A stretch of DNA of 64,000 bases, taken from positions 1 to 64,000 of the forward strand of contig NZ_NMZQ01000021.1 of the NCBI RefSeq assembly GCF_010093125.1, read 5' to 3'. The position numbers were made by a program, and so were the translations under genes. A model generated the notes under the pieces. The model had not been told where the DNA came from and ran no database searches. It worked only from the letters and a program-made list of their open reading frames with translations. The stretch comes from Veillonella sp. R32. GTDB lineage: Bacteria > Bacillota > Negativicutes > Veillonellales > Veillonellaceae. Shown piece after piece: positions 28,817 through 37,762 of the stretch (the first letter of the stretch is position 1; the number at the start of each line of letters is the position of its first letter).

Positions 28817-29947
28817 ATGGGAAACGTAGTAAAATTTAAGTATGAACAACTTGACCAACTTTTATTAGATGCTTTCGTAAAATTTGGTTTCTCTGAAAAA
28901 GATGCTAAAATCATTCGTGATGTATTATTAATGTCCGATATGTATGGTATTCAGAGTCATGGTATGCAACGTCTTGTTCGTTACCACAAAGGTATCGAAA
29001 AAGGTACAATCAAAGTTGACGCACAGCCAGAAGTTGTTTTCGAAACTCCAGTATCTGCTGTAATCGATGGTCATGATGGCATGGGTCAATTGAATGGTCA
29101 CTATGCAATGGAATTGGCTATTAAAAAAGCTAAAGAATCTGGTGTAGGTATCGTTTCTGTACGTAACTCCAACCACTATGGTATTGCTGGTTACTATGCT
29201 AACATGGCTGTAGAAGAAGGCTTAATCGGTTTCTCCTGCACAAACTCTGAAGCTATCATGGTTCCTACATATGCTCGTAAAGCAATGTTAGGTTCTAACC
29301 CTCAAGCTTGGGCAGCTCCTGCTGAACCTTACAACTTCTTCTTCGATGCTTCTACTACAGTAGTAACTCGTGGTAAATTGGAAATGTACAACAAATTAGG
29401 TAAACAATTACCTGATGGTTGGGCATTAAATAAAGATGGTAACCCTTCCACTGATGCAGCTGATGTATTGAAAAACATTTCTGCTCACGTAGGCGGCGGT
29501 ATTATGCCACTTGGTGGTAACACTGAACAATTAGGTTCCCACAAAGGGTATGGTAATGGTATGGTTGTAGAATTATTCGCAGCTATCCTTTCCATGGGTG
29601 GTACTTCTAACCACTGCATGAAAGATGGTAAATCCAACATTTGCCACGGTTTCATGGCTATTAACCCAGCATTCTTTGGTGATGCTGATGCTATCAAAAA
29701 ACATTTCTCCACTTTCTTAACTGAACTTCGTGAAGCTCCTAAAGCTGAAGGCGAACCTCGCATTTACACTCATGGCGAAAAAGAAGTGGAAGCAGTAAAA
29801 GACCGCGAAGAAAATGGTATCCCTGTAATTGATAAAACAATGACAGAAGTTTACGAACTTTGCCAATACTTAGGTCTTGACTTCTCCAAATACTTTGGTG
29901 ATTACAAACCACCAGTAGCTGGCGATATGTTCACTGGTAACTATTAA
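28817..29947 (+). CDS. Type-2 malate/L-lactate dehydrogenase family protein
   Basis: A 376-residue NAD(P)-dependent oxidoreductase of the Ldh_2 (YlbC/AllD/ComC) family, which interconverts 2-hydroxy and 2-oxo acids. The family patterns are DMYGIQSHGMQRLVRYHKGIEKG, VSVRNSNHYGIAGYYANMA, GSNPQAWAAPA, and HKGYGNGMVVELFAAILSMGG. It carries an insertion around residues 175-225. Codon choice looks more optimised than its neighbours, suggesting high expression, as expected for central lactate/malate metabolism. ATG 28817 has AAGAGG nine bases upstream. It stands alone between terminators. Confidence 0.88.
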   Translation: MGNVVKFKYEQLDQLLLDAFVKFGFSEKDAKIIRDVLLMSDMYGIQSHGMQRLVRYHKGIEKGTIKVDAQPEVVFETPVSAVIDGHDGMGQLNGHYAMELAIKKAKESGVGIVSVRNSNHYGIAGYYANMAVEEGLIGFSCTNSEAIMVPTYARKAMLGSNPQAWAAPAEPYNFFFDASTTVVTRGKLEMYNKLGKQLPDGWALNKDGNPSTDAADVLKNISAHVGGGIMPLGGNTEQLGSHKGYGNGMVVELFAAILSMGGTSNHCMKDGKSNICHGFMAINPAFFGDADAIKKHFSTFLTELREAPKAEGEPRIYTHGEKEVEAVKDREENGIPVIDKTMTEVYELCQYLGLDFSKYFGDYKPPVAGDMFTGNY

Positions 29948-30049
29948 TATTAGTACATTTTATTAATAATGCACCTAGCACATATGTCGCAATGACTACT
30001 CATTGCGCAGTTTAATAGGAATGGCATAGCCTGTTAAGCAGAATGAATA

Positions 30050-30083
30050 ACAGCCCACACTCTTTAGAGTGTGGGCTGTTTTG
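30050..30083 (+). terminator. Intrinsic terminator
   Basis: ACAGCCCACACTCT and AGAGTGTGGGCTGT form a 14-bp perfect stem followed by TTTTG. Confidence 0.88.
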
Positions 30084-30180
30084 TGTATTATAAGGGTAAC
30101 GGGATAGAAGAAATCATGGTACAATAAAGAAAAGGTTAGATACATAGTTTATAGCCCTTTGAGATGAAGGAGACAGGTAT

Positions 30181-32193
30181 ATGACAAAACGGGAAATTAA
30201 TGCAGTATGTCCGTACGATTGTCCGGATGCTTGTGGTTTAGTATTGACGACAGAAAATAATAAAGTGGTAAAAGTAGTGGGGCATCCTAATCATGCCTTT
30301 ACGCGGGGCATGCTTTGTCCAAAAATGGCTCATTATGAAGACACGATTCACTCGCCAGAGAGACTATTGACGCCTTTAAAACGGACAGGTCCTAAAGGAA
30401 CAGGGCAATTTACGCCTATTAGTTGGGATGAGGCGGTTACGACGATTGCTGAACGCTTTAAAGCCAGTCTTACGCAGTATGGTGGGCAAAGTATTATGCC
30501 TTACTCCTATGCGGGTACGATGGGGTTAATTCATAAAGCGGCAGGCTTTCCTTTGTTTGCTCGTTTAGGCGCTGTGCGACATAATCGGGGGATTTGTTCG
30601 CCGGCTAAAACGTATGGCTGGAAAATGATTATGGGCGATACCTTTGGCACACGGCCACAAGAACTAAGCCATAGTGATTGTGTCATTTTATGGAGTTTAA
30701 ATGCCTTGGCTACTGATATTCATATTATGCATGACGTAAAAGCCGCTAAAGCACGGGGCGCTAAAGTATGGGTTATTGATATTTATCCGTCTATTACGAC
30801 TAAGCAAGCAGATGAATATATTTTGACAAAACCGGGCACGGATGGAGCGTTAGCACTTGGTATACTTCATATTTTAGAACGTGACAATTTGGTTAAGCGT
30901 GATTTTATTGCGAAACATGTGATTGGCTATGACCGCTTAGTATCAGATACGTTAGGCAATTTTACGCCCTCTAAGGTATCGGCTATTACTGGGGTGCCTG
31001 TAGCGCAAATTGAAGCGTTAGCTAGAGCATATGGCGAAGCGAAAGCGCCATTTATTCGTCTTGGTAGTGGTTTATCGCGCTATGGTAATGGGGCGATGAC
31101 AGTCCGTACCATTGCTTGTTTGCCTGCCGTAGTTGGGGCCTATGAAACACTAGGTGGTGGTATGCTTAGTGACGCGAAAGGTAGTTTTTATATCAATGAT
31201 GGTGTTATGTCCTGGGATGTCCATGCAGGCAAAGTAGTACCTACAGTGCCAATGGTTAAACTAGGGGATATATTGAACAAACAAGAAGATCCTATTCGTT
31301 GTCTTTATATTTATTCTTCCAATCCAGCGATTACGGCGCCGGATCAAAATCAAGTGCGCCGTGGTTTATTGCGCGAAGATTTATTTACAGTCGTACATGA
31401 ACGATTTTTAACGGATACGGCTAAGTATGCAGATATTGTGTTGCCCGCCACATCTTCTGTAGAGGCGGATGATATTTATAATTCCTATGGTCACTACACG
31501 AGTGCCATTGGGTATAAAGCGATTGACCCTATTGGTGAGAGCAAATCGAATTGGGATACCATTTGTCTAATCGCTAAAGCTATGGGAATTACGGATCCGT
31601 TCTTTGATAAGACGGCATTAGATTTAATTCATGATACCTTAGCGGCAGCGACTCAGGTGAGTGAAGCTGATAAAGCTAAATTGCTGGCTGGTGAGCCTGT
31701 AGAAATGGCTGTGCCAGCTGATTATAAGATGAATTTTAAAACGGAATCAGGGAAGATTGAAATATATAATCCTAAAGAAACGCCAGCCTTACCGACCTAT
31801 GTAGCGCCGCATGGTGAAACGGTAGCTAAGGGTGAGTATCATCTAATCAATGCGCCAGATATTCGTATTTTAGATTCTTCTTTCTGTGAACGGGTGTTTG
31901 ACCAAAGCAAACCGCTTATGGGCGCTTGGCTTAATCCGAGTGATGGAGCCCAGTTAGGTGTGCAGGAAGGTGATCGCGTTGAGCTATCTAATGAGCAAGG
32001 AACTTTGCAATTGCCCGTCTTCTTTGATGTAGGGATACGCCCTAAAACGGTAGTATCTTATGGGGTTTGGTGGCAACGGTATTCCTCCGATGCGCAACAT
32101 GGTATTAATGCATTAACCTCATCGAGGCTTACCGATTTTGCTGAAGGTAGCACTTTTTATGATGTAAAAGTAGACATTCGACCATTATCTTGA
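30181..32193 (+). CDS. Molybdopterin oxidoreductase family protein
   Basis: A 670-residue bis-molybdopterin enzyme of the DMSO reductase superfamily, closest in style to cytoplasmic YoaE-like proteins. The N-terminal cluster cysteines C10, C14, C18 and C46 would hold a [4Fe-4S] centre. Cys139 in RGICSPAKTYGW is the likely molybdenum ligand. The C-terminal cofactor-binding domain ends with the usual NEQGTL and DVKVDIRP segments. There is no Tat or Sec signal, so it is cytoplasmic. Its substrate cannot be told. It has no partner subunit nearby. Confidence 0.85.
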   Translation: MTKREINAVCPYDCPDACGLVLTTENNKVVKVVGHPNHAFTRGMLCPKMAHYEDTIHSPERLLTPLKRTGPKGTGQFTPISWDEAVTTIAERFKASLTQYGGQSIMPYSYAGTMGLIHKAAGFPLFARLGAVRHNRGICSPAKTYGWKMIMGDTFGTRPQELSHSDCVILWSLNALATDIHIMHDVKAAKARGAKVWVIDIYPSITTKQADEYILTKPGTDGALALGILHILERDNLVKRDFIAKHVIGYDRLVSDTLGNFTPSKVSAITGVPVAQIEALARAYGEAKAPFIRLGSGLSRYGNGAMTVRTIACLPAVVGAYETLGGGMLSDAKGSFYINDGVMSWDVHAGKVVPTVPMVKLGDILNKQEDPIRCLYIYSSNPAITAPDQNQVRRGLLREDLFTVVHERFLTDTAKYADIVLPATSSVEADDIYNSYGHYTSAIGYKAIDPIGESKSNWDTICLIAKAMGITDPFFDKTALDLIHDTLAAATQVSEADKAKLLAGEPVEMAVPADYKMNFKTESGKIEIYNPKETPALPTYVAPHGETVAKGEYHLINAPDIRILDSSFCERVFDQSKPLMGAWLNPSDGAQLGVQEGDRVELSNEQGTLQLPVFFDVGIRPKTVVSYGVWWQRYSSDAQHGINALTSSRLTDFAEGSTFYDVKVDIRPLS

Positions 32194-32289
32194 ATTTTAA
32201 CATAAATGCATAAAATTTTTTGATAAATAGAAGGGCTTTGCTAGGCTCTGGCTTAAGTCCTTTTGCTTGCAGAAAAGCTAGTGAAAATG

Positions 32290-32322
32290 CGCATTTTGCT
32301 CTTATAGTGAAATGCGTTTTTT
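32290..32322 (+). terminator. Intrinsic terminator
   Basis: CGCATTT and AAATGCG form a stem with TTTTTT after it, about 100 nt downstream of the molybdoenzyme stop. Confidence 0.7.
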
Positions 32323-32398
32323 CGATATGGTTTTGTATTTTTGAAGTTAGCTATGCAAAAATGTAATAAATAAAATTAATGAATATTTCAAAATACAT

Positions 32399-32427
32399 TT
32401 GTCCAATTCTTAAAAACGTTGTATAAT
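32399..32427 (+). promoter_or_regulatory. Promoter of brnQ
   Basis: TTGTCC, a 17-nt spacer, then TATAAT, about 40 nt before the brnQ start. Confidence 0.75.
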
Positions 32428-32468
32428 CATAGGCAAACCTTAATTTAATAAGAGAGAGGATGGGGATT

Positions 32469-33836
32469 ATGAATACGGAAAATGTTAAATTAAGTAATCG
32501 AGCCTATATAGCTATTGGCTTGATGTTGTTTGCTCTATTTTTTGGGGCTGGTAATCTAATTTTCCCTGCGTCCTTAGGACAACAAGCGGGTGAAAATGTT
32601 TGGTGGGCTGTTTTAGGCTTCATCGTCACTGGTGTAGGTTTGCCATTGCTTGGTGTTATGGCTATGGGCTACTCTGGTTCCAAGGACGTACAGGCATTAG
32701 CTAGTCGTGTACATCCAGTTTATGGTTTCATTTACACGGTATTATTATATTTGACAATTGGACCTGCGTTCGCAATTCCGCGTACAGGGACAGTATCTTA
32801 CGAAATTGCAGTGAAACCATTCTTAGGTAGTGGTGCTACTGACACGTCCCAAACGATTTTCTTGGTAGTGTTTTTCTTAGTTACACTTTGGTTATCTATT
32901 AACCCCGCTAAATTAGTTGACCGCATTGGTAAAGTGCTAACACCATTATTGTTACTTAGTATTTGTGCGTTGATTATTAAATCCTTAGTTACGCCAATGG
33001 GTGCGTATCAAGCACCAACAGATGCCTATGCTACAACAGGGATTGCTGTTGTTCAAGGTATCTTAGATGGGTATAATACGATGGATGCGTTGGCTTCCTT
33101 AGTATTTGCTATTCTTGTAATCGACTTTGTTAAATTATCTGGCGCTAAGACTAAAGAAGAAGTTACATCGGCTACGTTTAAAGCGGGCTTGATTGCTGTT
33201 GCTTGGTTGGGCTTTGTATATATCTTCGTTGCTAATCTTGGGGCTACTAGCGTTAGCCAACTCGGTATTTTAGATACGGGGGCGCCTGTATTAGCTGAAA
33301 GTGCTAAAGTATTATTTGGCAACATTGGGGCGTTAATTTTGGCCGTTATCGTATTGTTAGCGTGCTTAACAACAAGTATTGGTCTTGTAACATCTTGTGC
33401 TAAATATTTTTATCGCATTTATCCAGGTATTAACTACAAAGTATACGCTGTTATTTTTGCCGTTGTATCTTTCTTCATTGGTATGTATGGTTTGAAAACA
33501 ATCATCGTAGCAGCGATTCCAGTATTGATGTTCTTGTATCCATTGACGATTGCTATCATTGCGTTAGCTTTCTTGGATAAAGCATTCAAAGGTCGCCAAT
33601 GCGTATATGTTTGGACTATTGGTTTAACTTTGATTAGTGCTTTTGTTAGTGGTTGTGAAACAGCAGAAGTTAACCTTGGTGCTTTTGGCCAATGGTTTGC
33701 TACCTATGTACCTTTCCACGACGTTGGCATGGGCTGGGTAAGCTTTACAGTAGGTGGTTTAATCATTGGTTTCATTCACAAAGCTTTGATAGCGAAACCA
33801 GCGGTGAACCGTGAACAAGAAGAATCGGTAGCTTAA
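32469..33836 (+). CDS. brnQ: Branched-chain amino acid:cation symporter
   Basis: Sodium- or proton-coupled uptake of leucine, isoleucine and valine across the cytoplasmic membrane (LIVCS family). The 455 residues hold about 12 membrane spans and the family opening LMLFALFFGAGNLIFPASLGQQAGENVWWA. I prefer ATG 32469, nine bases after AGAGAGGA; ATG 32460 sits directly on that site. It is monocistronic, with its own promoter and terminator, and complements the ilv operon 2 kb downstream. Confidence 0.92.
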   Translation: MNTENVKLSNRAYIAIGLMLFALFFGAGNLIFPASLGQQAGENVWWAVLGFIVTGVGLPLLGVMAMGYSGSKDVQALASRVHPVYGFIYTVLLYLTIGPAFAIPRTGTVSYEIAVKPFLGSGATDTSQTIFLVVFFLVTLWLSINPAKLVDRIGKVLTPLLLLSICALIIKSLVTPMGAYQAPTDAYATTGIAVVQGILDGYNTMDALASLVFAILVIDFVKLSGAKTKEEVTSATFKAGLIAVAWLGFVYIFVANLGATSVSQLGILDTGAPVLAESAKVLFGNIGALILAVIVLLACLTTSIGLVTSCAKYFYRIYPGINYKVYAVIFAVVSFFIGMYGLKTIIVAAIPVLMFLYPLTIAIIALAFLDKAFKGRQCVYVWTIGLTLISAFVSGCETAEVNLGAFGQWFATYVPFHDVGMGWVSFTVGGLIIGFIHKALIAKPAVNREQEESVA

Positions 33837-33870
33837 TATATGGGATCATAATTAAATACATAGGTTCAAT

Positions 33871-33900
33871 GAGTAGTCTCTTTCGAGACTACTCATTTTT
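33871..33900 (+). terminator. Intrinsic terminator after brnQ
   Basis: GAGTAGTCTC and GAGACTACTC form a 10-bp stem, then ATTTTT. Confidence 0.85.
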
Positions 33901-33975
33901 GTTTGCCTATAAGGGGGCAAAATAGTGTATAATGGATAGGTAAAACAGTAGCTTAAGTAGTATAGGAGGATTTTT

Positions 33976-35388
33976 GTGAGTTGGTTGCGTAGGAAGCCTT
34001 TGGCTGATTTAACGGCCGTGGCGGAGGAGAAAAAATTATCAAAAGCACTGAGTGCCTTTGATGTTACTTTACTTGGTCTGGGTGTTATTATTGGAACGGG
34101 TATTTTTGTGTTAACCGGTATTGGCGCTGCTGATTATGCAGGGCCTGGACTGATGTTATCCTTTGTGTTAGCTGCCATTACCTGTGCTTTTGTGTGTTTA
34201 GCCTATAGTGAACTGGTTGCTATGTTGCCTGTTTCAGGGAGCGCTTATACGTATACATATGCGTCTTTAGGTGAATTTTTTGGCTGGTGGGTCGGCTGGG
34301 GCTTAGTCCTAGAATATTCTGTGGGAGCTAGTGCTGTAGCTGGTGGTTGGTCTGCCTATTTAGTAGGTATACTGCATGCAGCGGGTATTGATTTACCTCA
34401 TGCACTGACGGCTGTGCCTCATGATGGGGGGATTGTCAATTTACCTGCTGTTTTGGTGGTGTTGTTCGCAACGGGTTTATTAGTATTGGGAATCCGTGAA
34501 AGTGCTAAGGTCAATCGCGTACTAGTGTTGATAAAGGTAGGGACCATTTTCTTATTTTTATTTTTAGCAGCGCCTCACGTAGATCCAGCTAATTGGGATC
34601 CCTTTTTACCCTATGGTTGGCAGGGGGTAACTGCCGGAACGGCGATTCTCTTCTTTGCTTATTTGGGGGTAGATTCGTTAGCAACGGCGGCGGAAGAAAC
34701 GAAGAATCCGAAGGTAGATATGCCTATAGGGATTATAGCGTCTCTTGTTATTTGTACGATTTTATATATTGCTGTAAGTGTTGTTATGACAGGCGTAGTG
34801 CCCTATCCTCAATTAGATACGGCGGCGCCTGCCTCTTATGTGCTTGAATATGTAGGCATGCGGGCCGGTTCGGCGATTGTGGGGACGGGCGCACTTTGTG
34901 GTCTTTCCACCGTATTATTAGTCATGATTTATGCGCAAACACGGGCTTTTTACGCTATGAGTCGCGATGGTTTAATCCCTCATGGTCTATGTCGCATACA
35001 TAAGAAATATCGCACCCCTCATATTATCACTATGATTGTAGGCGTAGTGGTGGCCCTTATTTCCGGTTTTACGCCGATTCATGTGGTGGCTGAAATGTGC
35101 TCAGCTGGTACATTATTTGCCTTTATGTGTTCTGCTTTAGGGATTATGGTGTTGCGTCGAGTATATCCTGATGTGAAACGAGATTTTCGTTGTCCTGCTG
35201 TATATGTCGTAGCACCACTGGCTATTTTATTCTGTGGGTTTGTGTTTTCCCAGTTATCGGCTCATACCATTGAACTATTTGTAGGGTGGAGTATTTTGGG
35301 CTTTTTAATTTATATGGGATATAGTCGTAAACACAGTGTACTTGGTAAATCTCATAGCGAAATGACCGATACAATGTCAATTGACTAA
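33976..35388 (+). CDS. APC family amino acid permease (CAT/YfnA type)
   Basis: A 470-residue permease with about 12 to 13 membrane spans. The first span carries LLGLGVIIGTGIFVLTG, the helix-breaking substrate motif of the APC superfamily. The sequence EETKNPKVDMPIGI and the loop AMSRDGLIPHGLCRIHKKYRTPH fit the cationic amino acid transporter branch; the substrate remains unknown. GTG 33976 follows AGGAGG. The gene is bounded by terminators on both sides. Confidence 0.88.
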   Translation: MSWLRRKPLADLTAVAEEKKLSKALSAFDVTLLGLGVIIGTGIFVLTGIGAADYAGPGLMLSFVLAAITCAFVCLAYSELVAMLPVSGSAYTYTYASLGEFFGWWVGWGLVLEYSVGASAVAGGWSAYLVGILHAAGIDLPHALTAVPHDGGIVNLPAVLVVLFATGLLVLGIRESAKVNRVLVLIKVGTIFLFLFLAAPHVDPANWDPFLPYGWQGVTAGTAILFFAYLGVDSLATAAEETKNPKVDMPIGIIASLVICTILYIAVSVVMTGVVPYPQLDTAAPASYVLEYVGMRAGSAIVGTGALCGLSTVLLVMIYAQTRAFYAMSRDGLIPHGLCRIHKKYRTPHIITMIVGVVVALISGFTPIHVVAEMCSAGTLFAFMCSALGIMVLRRVYPDVKRDFRCPAVYVVAPLAILFCGFVFSQLSAHTIELFVGWSILGFLIYMGYSRKHSVLGKSHSEMTDTMSID

Positions 35389-35395
35389 TTAGAAA

Positions 35396-35435
35396 ATGTG
35401 CACTACGAGTGAATATATGCTCGTAGTGCATTTTT
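35396..35435 (+). terminator. Intrinsic terminator after the APC permease
   Basis: TGCACTACGAG and CTCGTAGTGCA form an 11-bp perfect stem followed by TTTTTA; A-rich sequence upstream makes it bidirectional. Confidence 0.85.
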
Positions 35436-35495
35436 ATATTGTGTAATGAATATGGATAGTTGTCCTCAGAAATTTGAAAAAAGTAAAATTAGTAC

Positions 35496-35524
35496 TTGCT
35501 ATTTTTAAAAGAGAGTGCTAATAT
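35496..35524 (+). promoter_or_regulatory. Candidate promoter of the ilv leader
   Basis: TTGCTA, 17 nt, TAATAT; an overlapping TATAAT (35522-35527) is the alternative -10. Either gives a start about 90 nt before the leader peptide. Confidence 0.45.
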
Positions 35525-35622
35525 AATGTACATCGATACACACACAGTGGATGTATCAAGCGTTTATTTTAACTTTTCGTGCTAGTAAGCACATTTGTAT
35601 ACCGTGGAAAGGAGGACATGTC

Positions 35623-35775
35623 ATGTTAGGTTTAGTCGTGGTCATTATTAGCTTGCTCATTATTATTGACATTATCGTCATTATTAGCCATGAACACAAC
35701 TTAACAGACATCGTCTTAAAAGTTTCCACAAATCATGGTCCTGAGCTCACCTCACAACGAGGTTTCGCAAGCTAA
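35623..35775 (+). CDS. Branched-chain leader peptide of the ilv operon (attenuation)
   Basis: A 50-residue frame with a strong AAAGGAGG site (35608-35615). Residues 2-21 contain 17 Leu, Val or Ile, including VVVII and LLIII. Codons 30-34 (35710-35723, ATCGTCTTAAAAGT) can pair with ACTTTTGAGACGAT (35841-35854), the 5' side of the terminator before ilvD, over 14 nt with one wobble. A ribosome stalled for lack of charged Leu, Val or Ile tRNA would leave this strand free and permit read-through. It could instead be a small membrane protein, but the position and the pairing favour a leader peptide. Its C-terminal half is polar and has no control codons after residue 34. Confidence 0.85.
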   Translation: MLGLVVVIISLLIIIDIIVIISHEHNLTDIVLKVSTNHGPELTSQRGFAS

Positions 35776-35846
35776 TAAGCGAGCCAGGCCATGTATATAG
35801 CTTTATATTTGTGAGAGACAATACGAATAGTTTATAGGGTACTTTT

Positions 35847-35875
35847 GAGACGATTCTTTGGAATCGTCTTTTTTT
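35847..35875 (+). terminator. Attenuator terminator of the ilv operon
   Basis: GACGATTC and GAATCGTC form an 8-bp core (extended by A-T), with loop TTTG and seven T. It stands 37 nt before the ilvD ATG, with no gene end nearby to terminate other than the leader peptide. Confidence 0.88.
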
Positions 35876-35911
35876 ATTACACCGCCTAGTGGTGGTAAAG
35901 GAGAGAAGAAC

Positions 35912-37570
35912 ATGCGTAGTGATAATTTTTCAAAAGGCGTAGCTAGAGCGCCCCATCGATCTTTGTTAAAAGCGTTGGGCTTTGTAAATGAAGAAATTGG
36001 TAAACCCGTCATTGGTATTGCCAATTCCTTCAATGAAATCATTCCGGGTCATATGCACTTACGCAATTTAGTGCAAGCGGTGAAAGATGGCATTCGCGAA
36101 GCAGGCGGGATTCCAATGGAGTTCAATACTATCGGCATTTGCGATGGCACTGCCATGAATCACATTGGCATGAAATACTCCTTAGTGACACGGCAGATTG
36201 TAGCTGACTCCATTGAAGCCACCGCTATGGCTACCCCTTTTGATGGGCTTGTATTTATTCCTAATTGTGACAAAATCGTACCAGGTATGCTGATGGCAGC
36301 GGCACGACTCAATATTCCCTCCATTTTTGTTAGTGGCGGTGCTATGCTAGCTGGTAAACATAAGGGTAAGCGAGTCGGCTTAAGTGATGTGTTTGAAGCG
36401 GTTGGCAAAGTGGAAGCCGGTCTTATGAGTGAAGACGAGTTGGCTCAATTAGAAGATACGGCTTGTCCTACTTGTGGTTCTTGCTCTGGTATGTATACAG
36501 CGAACACTATGAATTGTTTGACTGAAGCGTTGGGCATGGCCTTACCAGGGAATGGTACGATTCCGGCGGTATATTCGGAACGACTTCGCTTAGCGAAACG
36601 AGCAGGGCTTCAGATTATGGAAGTGCTCAAAGCTGATTTACGACCACGGGACATTTTGACTAGGGAAGCTTTTGAAAATGCGGTAGCGGTCGATATGGTC
36701 TTAGGCGGATCTTCGAATACGGCCCTTCATTTGCCGGCCGTGGCGTATGAAGCGGAGGTGCCTTTGAGCTTAGCAGATTTTGATACGATTGCGCAAACGA
36801 CACCGCAACTCGCTAAGTTATCACCGTCGGGGTCATACTTCATTGAAGATTTATATGCTGCCGGTGGTATTACAGCGGTGTTACACCGTTTGCAAGAAGC
36901 TAAGAAGCTTCACGAAGAGGCTAAAACAGTAGCTCTAGTCAGTCAAGGCGAGTTAGCTCAGGTGGCGAAGGTGCTGGATGAAGATGTAATTCATCCCTGG
37001 ACTGATCCGGTGTATCCTACCGGTGGCATTGCGGTGTTAACTGGTAATTTAGCACCTGATGGCTCGGTGGTTAAAGCGGGGGCTGTTGATCCTGAAATGC
37101 TTGTCCATAGTGGGCCGGCTCGGGTTTTTAATAGCGAAGAAGAAGCCTGTGCAGCTATTACGGGGCATCAGATTAAGAAGGGCGATGTAGTGGTTATCCG
37201 TTATGCCGGTCCTAAAGGGGGGCCAGGGATGCCGGAAATGTTAACACCAACCTCTACGATTACAGGTATGGGCCTTGGTAAAGACGTAGCCCTCATCACG
37301 GATGGTCGTTTTTCAGGTGCTACACGAGGCGCTTCCATTGGTCACATTTCACCAGAAGCAGCGGCTGGGGGGTCGATTGCTTTACTTGAAGAAGGTGACA
37401 TCATTGATATCGACATTCCTAATCGCAAGTTAGCCGTGCGGTTGAGTGAGGAAACGTTAAGCGCGCGCAAAGCTAAATTAGTGCCACACGATTCAGGGGC
37501 GAAAGGGTATTTGAAAAAATATGCCACCCATGTATCGTCCGCCGCTGAAGGGGCTGTAGAGAAATACTAA
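35912..37570 (+). CDS. ilvD: Dihydroxy-acid dehydratase
   Basis: Dehydrates the dihydroxy-acid intermediates to the keto acids of valine and isoleucine. The 552 residues carry the iron-sulfur cysteines in [11 protein letters not shown] and [19 protein letters not shown], and the family tail [25 protein letters not shown] 35912 follows AAAGGAGAG; a longer open frame runs back through the terminator and is not credible. First structural gene of the ilv operon, directly behind the attenuator. Confidence 0.96.
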   Translation: MRSDNFSKGVARAPHRSLLKALGFVNEEIGKPVIGIANSFNEIIPGHMHLRNLVQAVKDGIREAGGIPMEFNTIGICDGTAMNHIGMKYSLVTRQIVADSIEATAMATPFDGLVFIPNCDKIVPGMLMAAARLNIPSIFVSGGAMLAGKHKGKRVGLSDVFEAVGKVEAGLMSEDELAQLEDTACPTCGSCSGMYTANTMNCLTEALGMALPGNGTIPAVYSERLRLAKRAGLQIMEVLKADLRPRDILTREAFENAVAVDMVLGGSSNTALHLPAVAYEAEVPLSLADFDTIAQTTPQLAKLSPSGSYFIEDLYAAGGITAVLHRLQEAKKLHEEAKTVALVSQGELAQVAKVLDEDVIHPWTDPVYPTGGIAVLTGNLAPDGSVVKAGAVDPEMLVHSGPARVFNSEEEACAAITGHQIKKGDVVVIRYAGPKGGPGMPEMLTPTSTITGMGLGKDVALITDGRFSGATRGASIGHISPEAAAGGSIALLEEGDIIDIDIPNRKLAVRLSEETLSARKAKLVPHDSGAKGYLKKYATHVSSAAEGAVEKY

Positions 37571-37762
37571 GGCTATAAGCTTCCTTGTGAAGGAGAGAGC
37601 ACAGGAGGCTGGGCATTAGCTGAGGTGAAGGACTAGAAGCTAGCTAATGCGCGAGCCGATCATTGAGTAAACGAGGAAAAAGAGAGTAGTAAAGAGCGTA
37701 TTAAAGAGAGAGAGAACGTTTATATATAATTTTGAGAGATGAGTGAGAAAAGGATTGGTACG

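Noticed and set aside
32194-32468. Leader peptide or riboswitch upstream of brnQ
   Set aside because: The region has an ordinary terminator and promoter. The only short frames (5 to 6 codons) lack ribosome sites and a downstream terminator-antiterminator pair.
35489-35521. CIRCE-like element (TTAGTACTT ... GAGTGCTAA) in front of the ilv leader
   Set aside because: The right half matches the HrcA site, but the left half has two mismatches and the spacing is 15 nt, not 9. The downstream genes are also not chaperones.
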